DNA of 64,000 nucleotides from Voacanga thouarsii (taxonomy: Eukaryota; Streptophyta; Magnoliopsida; Gentianales; Apocynaceae). Positions within the stretch are counted from its first letter, which is position 1; each line of letters opens with the position of its first letter. The notes below the pieces were generated by a model, which worked only from the letters and a program-made list of their open reading frames with translations, was not told the DNA's origin and did no database searches. The position numbers and the translations under genes are program-made. The DNA is taken from positions 1,860,001-1,924,000 of the forward strand of contig JANUWF010001937.1 of assembly GCA_026120185.1 (NCBI GenBank), read 5' to 3'. This document shows, one piece after another, positions 55,718 through 64,000 of this stretch.

Positions 55718-57812
55718 CCAAGCGACGACAGTACTTTGATAATTTCTCGTTGCGTATTGTGCCACTGACATGTTGCCCTACTTCAGGTTCTGAAATTCGT
55801 CTTCTTTTTTCTCAATGACCTATTGTGGAATGAACTCTGCTTGAAAGACTTCTAAGAAGTGGTCGTACCTCTATTCCTGATCGGTTTGTGCCCAAACTTC
55901 TTGGATCCTCATCCACTAATCTCGAGGCGATCCTGTTAAACGAAAGGCTACAAATCTCACCATCTTTTCCTCTATGTATTGCAAAGTGCAAAAGCTGTCT
56001 TCTATCTATTCAATCCACATTTCAGCCTTCTGTTCTTGTTCGGCCTTTCCAAAATATAGCGGTGGTTGAAACTTAAGGAACCTCTCAAGTGCCTCATCGT
56101 CGCCTCGTGGGGCCCTTCGCTCTGTAAAATTTCATAGTATTTCAGTCATCCTACCAAAGGCTTGAGCAACAGTGACCTCTTCAGGTACCTCATCCTCGGG
56201 AGCGTCATTTTCAGATTCCATGTCTTCAGCTCTTGGTCCCTGATAGGGCCTAAATTAGTTATATATTTCCTAGTTATTTGAGACCATTTTGTCATACTTT
56301 TTGTGCAATAACTGGTCATATTCCTTCATATTTGAGATTTTATCCTTGGAAATGTATTTTGTGCATTATTTCAGATTTTAGGGGTAAAATAAGGTAAAAT
56401 CGTGGCTAAACGGACTAGAAGTGGCACCAGTCCAGATAGGAGAAGCGGCGCCGGCCACTAGCACGCATTTCAAGGTAAGAAAATTAATGAATCAGTAGTG
56501 AACAGAACACAACCGGTGCCGGTTGAGAATCCAGAGGCGACGCCAGCTGCAATCTGGAAGACTTGGCACGAAAATCAAGAAAATCGACGAACGGACAGAA
56601 ACATAAAACACAACCGGCGCCGGCCTTAGGCAAGACAGGTGGCACCGGCTATGCACTAGTACTGAGTCGGTGCCTCAATTTTCGTACACATTTTTGACAA
56701 TTTTCAGAGTTTTAGTATTTTTCAACTTCTATTCGGCCAAAAACCCTAGAGGGATGAATTTAGGCACTTCTAAAGCCTATAAATAGAGGGAAAACACAAG
56801 TCAAAAGGGGAATTCGCGGAGCAAAACTAAAAAACACTCAAATTTAAGGAAGAATTCATCAAATCAAGGAGAAATAGGCTTGTCTATGAGTGTTTTCTTT
56901 TCTTAAGCAATGATATATTAATTTTTTTATTGTAATTTGACATTATTTTCAATATTCATGATTTTTAGAGTTACTTTGATATTTTGATTAATTGATTGTT
57001 ATTCTTGGTATTTAATTACTTATGCTGATTACGAGACCAATCTGTTATTTCTTTCTATTAACTTACTTGGAAAGGGGGTTGATGGTGGTCTCAATTCATT
57101 AATTTCATATTCGTTGTCTATTAACTTGCTTGGAAAAGGGGTTAATTGCTAAGAATTGGGTAATTAAAGGTTAATTGATGCCTGCCAGGATATGGATTCA
57201 TTGGTTAATTTCATATTTTAAATTTGCTAGGATATGGGAATTTAATAAAGGATTGTGTTTAATGCATCTTTTGGGTGAATTAGTTGAGATAGGATATGTG
57301 ATACTAATTTGTCTAGATGATAGTGATTTTATGGATTGTAAAAGAAGTGAATCTATCTTAATCCTACATGATTCCAAGAGAATGATTAGTTATGATAATG
57401 ATTGGGTACTTTAAGGTCATGTTTGTTAAAATAATGGTTTGAGTTACATAGTTCTCTATCCTTGACATGTATATATTCTTTTATTTTATTTTATTTTATT
57501 TTTATTCTTTTTCACTTTATTGGGTCGGTTCAATAATGAAAGAAAAGTGATTTATGTATACTTGTTTCTTGAGATTGATACTCGTTTTAAACCCTATGCT
57601 ATGCTTAATGATAAGTATGCTTGCTCAAATATGTAATTTGGGGTTAACGTTTTAATTTAAATTTGATTAGGAATGTGCTTATTTTTATATGATTTTTATA
57701 CCCAAATTCAAACACATCAGTTCTCATTTCGTTCGCCTGATGAAGGATTTGGAACAAGGTGGTTATCATGGGGTGGTGGTCCTCCGACCACGTCATCCAT
57801 GAGATGAACCAT
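55718..57812 (-). pseudogene. Ty3/gypsy gag, truncated (copy B), split by a solo LTR
   Basis: Homologous to copy A along its length: start Met at 57812-57810, interruption by the solo LTR (56241-57719), then FLEVFQAEFIPQ-type capsid sequence at 55800-56000 with many stops. It ends at the same internal junction with the LTR as copy A, with a 13-bp indel (ACCAAGCGACGAC) near the join. No knuckle or pol. Confidence 0.7.
56241..57719 (+). mobile_element. Solo LTR (Athila/Tat-type family), 1479 bp
   Basis: Runs from TGATAGGGCCTAAATTAG to CAAACACATCA, colinear with the 13788-15226 LTR. It holds three GC-rich modules instead of two (about 56420-56455, 56512-56550, 56610-56655). Flanks are GTCCC left and GTTCT right; sequence of the empty site in copy A (GGTCCCTCATTTTG) shows these are the 5-bp duplication with two C-to-T changes. 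Confidence 0.88.
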
Positions 57813-58075
57813 AAGCCTTCGTCGTTGTGGCATAATAGCTCTTTATCATAATTCACCATCATCAAGTATGTGGTCATGCATCCCAAATATGATCCAAAAA
57901 AGTAATGGTGATTAAACCGTCCATACAAAAATGAGCCTGTAACAAGCAATTTTCCTAACTACCCAATTTAGCAATTAAGCACATAGACGTGGAATCCAAA
58001 ATAAGTATGTTATGCATAACTAAAATATGTTAGTTTCCAATTTCTAACTTCCTCTCAGTCATCTCAGTCAGTAGT

Positions 58076-58431
58076 CTAGTATTCCTCTGAATCACTAGCA
58101 GTGTCCTCCTCAGCCTGGGAGTCCTCATTAGCCCTAGCTTTCTTTGTAGGCCTACTCCCCTCGGAGTCTTCTTCCGTCTCTTCTTTGGGCTCCTTATACT
58201 CAATCTCTCCAGGTCCCTCACTCCCAAATGTTGGGAGTTCTTCAACTACCTCTATCTCAGGTGGAACAGCTCCTCGCTCTTGGAAGATACTTCTATAATC
58301 TCGATCACGTCCTCTTCTTCAAATTTTGAAGCAGAGGAATCTAAAGAGTCTAGGTATACAACCTCTAGTAGTGGTGGTCGGCAACGGTATGGGTTCATCG
58401 TCTTACGGGCGATACACAACATTTTTGCCAT
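58076..58431 (-). pseudogene. Acidic pre-gag leader ORF (copy B), frameshifted
   Basis: Matches copy A from MAKMLCIARKTMNPYR to the acidic end (EETEEDSEGSRPTKKARA, then EEDTASDSEEY-stop). A frameshift after EVSSKSEEL breaks the frame, though both halves remain open. Position between PBS and gag is as in copy A. Confidence 0.55.
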
Positions 58432-58643
58432 CCTACAATAATGATCATTTGCTTAGTGCCAAAAGATTTTCCAAAATAAATCACTGAATAAGTCATGTCT
58501 AGTCTAAATTTTAAAAATATCCATTTAGGATCCTTAATAAAAATGTTCCAAACTTATACCAATCTGGACTAATCCTAACTCTTTTGAGGTCTTAATCTAA
58601 TCCAAAGTTTCTAAGTCGTTCCTAGGCATAATCTAATCCTCAG

Positions 58644-58654
58644 CTCTAATAGCA
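58644..58654 (-). promoter_or_regulatory. Primer binding site (copy B)
   Basis: Minus strand TGCTATTAGAGC next to the LTR end matches TGGTATCAGAGC with two changes. Confidence 0.65.
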
Positions 58655-58656
58655 AT

Positions 58657-59455
58657 TGTAACACCCCTTACTAAGTAGCCCAAATGACCAGTGAATGTCG
58701 CCGCATCCTCTCAGATAAGGGGTCTTTATAATAAAGGAAGAAAAGAAAGCAACAAGGTATAACTAACAAAAACTTCAAAGTGGAAATTGAATTACTGTTT
58801 AAGTAAATCCCAATACAGACTCATAAGGATAAAACTCTGTAAGCCAAAAAGAAATCTTTATGCATCATCACTAGAGTATTAGTAGAAGAGTATCAAAACT
58901 TAATCTATTACAAAATGATCTTCAGCACTTAGTCTAGATAAACGTACACCACCCTAAAAATTGTGGTTAGAAAAGTCGTGTAAGATTATAAATAATCTTA
59001 GTAAGTCAGCAGTGTGTGAAAGTGACAGTTACGAAATCAATGACAAGATGCTTGCATATGAAATAAATCAAATGGATGTAATCATCAGAAAATTTGCATT
59101 TGTCCATCTCAAATCCTTTATCAAATTTTTGGAGAGAAAACCACAAGTACGATTAATTATGAAATGTATATAATAATTTTGTTAGGCAATCAATTCAAGT
59201 CAAAATTCCTAGAACAAAAATTTATTTCAGCATAAGTCTTGAATCTGTCATCAACCAACCATATCGTGTATCATATAAACATGACCACGACATAAATAAT
59301 GTCAAAAAATCACATGTAGGCGATCAACCTACAGAGACAATGCTCCTCCTTCTTCTCTCTCACACATTTTCTCAAGCCCGGATGTTCCACGTCCATCCGT
59401 CAGAGTTTTTAAAACTCTGTTGCTTGCTAAAAACCCGACTAAACTACAAGAACTG
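58657..59455 (-). repeat. Ty3/gypsy LTR C (cut by a copia insertion)
   Basis: Plus strand begins TGTAACACCCCTTACTAAG and follows LTRs A and B through ATGTCGCC, TCTTTATAA and the GATCAACC block to CAAGAACTG, where the copia LTR begins. The rest of this LTR is not seen again before the window ends. Confidence 0.8.
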
Positions 59456-61116
59456 TGTTAGTATTGTGCCTTAGTGGAAATCACTTGTACCATGTATATT
59501 GCATAATAATTAGTAAAAGAGATATTCTTTATCTTTCAGTTTGATTGTTATATCTTGATATGCATATAAACTGTTTGATAAAGTCCTTAGTACAACACAG
59601 AGTTAAGAAAATCATTATAGAGATCATGATGTGAGACTCCGACTACAATATATAGTTTTGTACTTGAATAATCCCTAGTCATAGTATTAATGAGATGAGA
59701 CATTATTAATACACCAAGACTAGTGCATGTTATATCTCTTAAATGAATCAAGTGGTGGTTCTCATAACCGTGAGTATTGTGATACTCAGGATTAATATTT
59801 GGATACTTGTTATATGAACAAGTTCATTGGATGACCTAGTTATGAGATAATAACTTGGATAAGCTATTGAGTGTTAGTGATAGAATCTCATTATAGCACG
59901 CGTGCAAGTATCCTTAGATTTGAGAACTCTAAGGTACTTTATTTGTAGAGTATTATACTTTGATTTCAATATCTGGAACTAGATTGAGGGCGCCTATGGG
60001 ATGGATATTGGGTACAATGTGAGGTAAATGAAAATGATTGAGAATGTCAATAAATGGTTCACCACTCCTAATAGGAAGAGAGTACTCAGGGCCACTTGTA
60101 GAAATCATTACTTATGAAGTTCTTGGCCAAGGCGATTATGTATTGGAAATAGTTCCAAATTTGATACACATATCGAATAATGAATTTCTTGAACAAGTAC
60201 TAAAATATTCGGGCTATAATTAATAATATTCTTGATGGAGTGGGCATTAATTTTATGCTCTAAACCGAATAAGATATAGTATGGTGAAAGGAGTTTATTG
60301 CAGTGGTTATTTGCTATCGAAAAGTTCACGTCAAGCCACTTGACTTTTTGGACTTTGGGGTGATCAAGAGTCATTGCTAGATGTCGTTCTTGATATGCTA
60401 AACATGAATTTATTAATTAGAGAATTATAAATTAATCCTATATTTTATTTAGGATTATTAATTCTAAAGCTATTAGAATTAATTCATATTATACTACCAA
60501 TAATTCCAGGAAATCTAAAGGGTCACTCACAATAAAGTTTTGAATGCTCAATATATATTGTTTGATTATATTATGGGGTTAATTGAGAGAAGAAGATATG
60601 TTTGTAGGTGAATTATAAGTTTGTTATAATTCCTGAGATTTGGTTGTAATTATATAAACTTCAAGGGCCCAATTATAGACATTGGATCTTGGAGGACTTA
60701 ATTACAATTGACACAAATTCTAAAACTTATAAACATGGGAAATTCATTCCTTATGAGAGAGGGACTTGAACGATCATAACAAGAGAGGGATTTCGGACGT
60801 CCCTTCTTCATCCTTTTCTTCTCCAATTAAAACCTAGTCGTTTCTCTTCCACTGGCATAGATTTGAGTGAGCTTGTGAGTGATTCAACCTTATGTGGATT
60901 ACTGCTAGAGACAATCCTACTCTTGGATTGTAGTGGCACAAGGTGGACGATCAAAGCAAAGGAGTTGGCGCAAGAAAAGTTTTTGTTTTCTGCCATAGAA
61001 GGTAATCTCTATTTCTTTCCTCTATTCCCATTTTTATTACAAACACGTGATCCGTGGACATGGATTTCATAGTTATTTCCCCTGTGTTCTTATTTGATAA
61101 GCATGTTGAAATCCCA
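59456..61116 (+). repeat. 5' LTR of the second copia element (about 1.66 kb)
   Basis: Starts TGTTAGTATTGTGCCTTAGT inside gypsy LTR C and most plausibly ends at GTTGAAATCCCA, four bases before the PBS. A single copy, so the exact ends are inferred from TG...CA and PBS spacing. Small frames inside are not supported as genes. Confidence 0.7.
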
Positions 61117-61120
61117 AAAG

Positions 61121-61132
61121 TGGTATCAGAGC
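61121..61132 (+). promoter_or_regulatory. Primer binding site of the second copia element
   Basis: TGGTATCAGAGC, a perfect initiator tRNA-Met site. Confidence 0.9.
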
Positions 61133-62910
61133 CTTCGGGTTTGTGTTGTAATGGGTTTTTAATTGCTTTGAAATCGTTTCTAAGCATGTAACTATATGAT
61201 CATGGTAATTGTATGTCTACTACTTTGTATAGCATGTTTGGGTTTTCTGGTTTGAAGAGTCTTTGAGTCATTAAAAATTGGTGGGGAAGTTGTTTCCATA
61301 TAGGTCTTTGTTTTGGCTTAAGATTTTTTGCAATCCAGCTTTTGAGTCAACAATTTGGATTATTGTTTAAAATGTTATGTAGATTGCAGTTTGTTGTTAA
61401 TATTGATTAACAATGCTTGATATCGAAATTTTTTTAAACGGTATGAAAATCACGTTGTTGTTCATGGAAAATTTACTGTAAAATTTGGGGAAGAAGATGA
61501 ATAGTGATTTTTCCACCTCTAGAGCCTACCTGGTGCCGGGTAGGTTTGACCCACTTAGTGCCAGGTATACTCTGTTCTTCCCCTGTGCGTGCCACCAAAG
61601 CAAACCTGGCATTGAGTACGTTCAACCAACCTGGCGCTAGGTGCACTCTGTTCCAGCACTATTTTATAAAAAAAAAAAAAAGTTTTTTTGATCTTTTTTA
61701 ATTCTGAGAGTAGTTTCTAATAATGATTAGAATTTATTTGAAACCTATGATTTTGGATAAAAATATTTTCAAAATTACATGAAGGATCCACAATTTTCTA
61801 AAAATGTGATTTCAGCTCAAAACTTTTCCAAATTTGATTTTAGACCCAAATTTCTCCAAAATACTGATTTTGGATATTTGTGCATTGAATGTTTTATATG
61901 CTACATTTTAAGCACGTTTTGTTACCATGGTGGATGGTTATTGACTAAGTTCAAACTTATCTGTTCATGCATCTTTATCGTTTTGTTTTATTTAAATAAG
62001 GCTTACGTGTCCTGCCTTACCTAAAAAATCTTGTGTAATTCTCTTCTTATCTAACTCCCCTCAAATGTAACTCGAATTTCTTCTTTTTTGAAATTATATA
62101 ATTAGTTTATATAGGTTAAATTGAGGTAAAATTTAGTTTTACAAGATTTTGAAGATGACAATCAAGACGAAGCGAGACGGTAAGACGTTCTACTTAAATT
62201 ATATATGAACACATAGGGTTGACCATATTAATTTCCTTGATGGCTCGAGAAAATTAATCTAGAGAGTCCATAACTATGCCATGTAATTGTTTATTACTAT
62301 GTTTATCAATTTATGCTGCTTATTGATAAATTGAATCCATGACAAATGATGAGACAACTAAAAGGAATAAATTCCACAAATAATATTAAATCTAATGCAG
62401 TCCATTAATATAGTAAGAACGAGAACTCTTTTTTCGAGACCAGGTTGTTGGGCATACCCAAGTTTGCTTGACATTAAGTATGTTCAAGCTATAGAATTTA
62501 ATTTCGGATTAATGGGTTGGGTTTAACTGATTTCTTTATCCCGGTTGGGTAAACCTAAGCATAAAGAATATTAGAGGCAAGGTTGGGATAGTATTAAATA
62601 ATTTAATGATTAAAAGATGTTAATCATCTAATGATACAGTAGTTACATTTGATGTAATTGGTATTGGATACCTACCTAACACTGAACTTAAGAATGGCTT
62701 GTTGGGCAAATCCAAGGCCATTCTTAAGGAATTTAGATGCTGGTCCACTAGGAAAGCTTCCAATGGGCTTTCTTGAGTTAATAGTGGAGGCTATTGATTT
62801 AAGTAAAATAGTGAAATAAAAATGCGTTTAATTAAAGACCCAATTACTTAGATATCATGAGCATATACTTGTTCTAATTACTCTATCATTACATCTAGGT
62901 CATTTGCATC
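61133..62910. other. Long copia leader with GC-rich repeat
   Basis: Non-coding. At 61525-61655 there are about four degenerate copies of a module like AACCTGGCGCTAGGTGCACT, some followed by CTGTTC. A related phrase (TTGCTTGACATTAAGTATGT) occurs at about 62463. Confidence 0.6.
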
Positions 62911-63314
62911 ATGTCGACAAACCTAAACCTGTGTAGCATCTTGGAAATAAAAAAGCTCACCAAATTAAACTATTTGGATTGGTATAGAAACTTGAGAATC
63001 ATTTTCAAGTCGGAAAAGTTATTCTATGTGCTAGATGCTCCTATTCCGCCACCTCCAGCCTAAGATACTCATACTAATTAGCATGCTGTCCACAAGAAGC
63101 ATAAGGAGGATAGTGACATTGCATCATGTATTATGCTTGCATCATGTATTATGCTGGCATCAATGACTCCTGAGTTACAAAAACAGCATGAGCATATGGA
63201 TGCTCAAACTACTATCTTCCATTTTAAAGAGCTATTTGATAAAAAAGCTAGAACTAAGAGATATGAGATCTTTAAGCAACTGTTCCGTTCTAACATGGTT
63301 GAGGTTACTTTTGT
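62911..63314 (+). pseudogene. Copia gag N-terminus, broken and truncated
   Basis: From ATG 62911 the frame reads MSTNLNLCSILEIKKLTKLN, YLDWYRNLRIIFKSEKLFYV and LDAPIPPPPA, then two stops (TAA after PPPPA and TAG after DTHTN), and resumes with MTPELQKQHEHMDAQTTIFH and the KARTKRYEIFKQLF segment. This is the usual N-terminal half of copia Gag (LNGxNYxxWxRNL...). An 18-bp unit is tandemly duplicated at 63119-63154, giving CIMLAS twice. Homology ends where the next LTR starts. Confidence 0.8.
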
Positions 63315-64000
63315 AAAATCCCACACCCTACGTACCTAGATAGGGTAGGATGTCGCCCTGTTCAAAGAACTAAGCATCTTTATAATGAGGTACAAGTAAT
63401 AAAACGGCTAAAATAAAATTAAAGGAATAATTTTATTACATCCGGAAGCCAAACTAATTCAAGTCTAGAAAATCAAACTAACAAACGTTTCTTGAAATAA
63501 ATTCAAAACACAACTAAATAAATAAGTTGGAGTTCATCTTCTAGTGCTTCACCCTGCTCAAAATAAGCAATCCCCTGAAATTATAATATAAAAGGTGTGC
63601 GATTGACATCTCAGTAAATCTCGTGTATGCAAGTGTCAATTGAAACCATTTCATGTATGTAGGTTTATCCAAATCACAAAATCGTGTTTGCAAGTTAATT
63701 TCATCAACAATAGTTATACAAAGGATCCTTGCTCAACAAATCCAAAACAGTTCATAATAAATCATTGTTTCATCACATTCATAATTCATTAAGTAGGGAT
63801 TAGCAAATGATTCAACAATATAGTAACACAATCTATATCATGGTTACCACCATGATAGCTTCCCAATGTATTCTTTCAATAATGGGCAATGGGAGATCCA
63901 TCCACTAGGTGAGATACTCCTCCATCTCTATACCCAACATTCTGGATGTCCAATCCGAATCAATAATGTCCACATGGACCAATATGCTAGTGCGGACGGC
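63312..64000 (-). mobile_element. Ty3/gypsy LTR, third family, running off the window
   Basis: Plus strand begins TGTAAAATCCCACACCC and shares ATGTCGCCCTGT, CATCTTTATAATGAGG and the GAGATACTCCTCC block with the other gypsy LTRs here, but is otherwise distinct. It is on the minus strand and incomplete at the window edge. Confidence 0.7.

Larger units (their letters stand above)
59456..63311 (+). mobile_element. 5' half of a second Ty1/copia element
   Basis: LTR, PBS, leader and gag start lie in order on the plus strand. After about 400 bp of gag the element is cut off by another gypsy LTR. No protease, integrase or RT remains. The five bases before it, AACTG, would be the target duplication, but its partner is outside or lost. 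Confidence 0.75.

Noticed and set aside
1..64000. tRNA, rRNA or other structural RNA genes
   Set aside because: No cloverleaf with A/B boxes or rRNA sequence was recognised; tRNA-like matches are retrotransposon primer binding sites.

Overview
The window is a stretch of nuclear DNA from a flowering plant, very probably a eudicot. It is AT-rich and packed with nested plant transposons: Ty3/gypsy and Ty1/copia LTR elements, L1-type LINEs, hAT, CACTA and Helitron elements. Gene fragments carry plant-type introns (GT...AG) and belong to plant families (RWP-RK/RKD, KIN14-type kinesin, DRB, RRP44A). I see no intact host gene and nothing bacterial. The species cannot be named from the sequence.

Layout. 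1-8420: a Stowaway-type MITE end, a CACTA-type 5' terminus with dense subterminal repeats, then an array of about twenty ~150-bp tandem repeats. A complete but dead hAT element (2954-6185, 8-bp target duplication, exact ends) splits the array. 8423-15226: a partial Ty3/gypsy LTR abuts a 5'-truncated Athila/Tat-type Ty3 element that keeps PBS, a gag-protease ORF and the 3' LTR but has lost RT, RNase H and integrase. 15904-26475: CACTA-type termini and subterminal repeats enclose a decayed minus-strand RKD (RWP-RK) transcription factor gene, a 4.3-kb LTR inserted just upstream of it, a CACTA-associated spliced ORF remnant, and an inverted solo LTR (24562-25986) with a perfect 5-bp TSD.

26835-34966: a minus-strand Helitron with typical 5' (TCTATATATA) and 3' (hairpin + CTAG) ends. 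It carries fragments of at least four unrelated genes in one orientation: RRP44A/DIS3 (first three exons), a double-stranded-RNA-binding DRB protein (one exon), a KIN14 kinesin and a cytosolic leucyl-tRNA synthetase. 35400-38930: two nested LINE remnants. 38934-59455: an LTR-internal-LTR-internal-LTR tandem array of a deletion-derivative Ty3/gypsy element. Each internal part encodes a short acidic ORF upstream of a truncated gag. The array is interrupted by a 10.9-kb SIRE-like copia element (43459-54393), which has an extra ORF between RNase H and the 3' LTR, and by another solo LTR (56241-57719). 59456-63311: a 5' copia half (LTR, iMet-type PBS, repeat-bearing leader, broken gag), cut off by a further gypsy LTR that runs off the window.

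The points most worth following are the multi-gene Helitron with a second, outward-facing Helitron 3' end inside it; the RKD gene caught between CACTA ends; the extra ORF of the copia element; and the acidic pre-gag ORF kept in two gypsy copies. All identifications come from reading the sequence and recalled family features; no database search was run.
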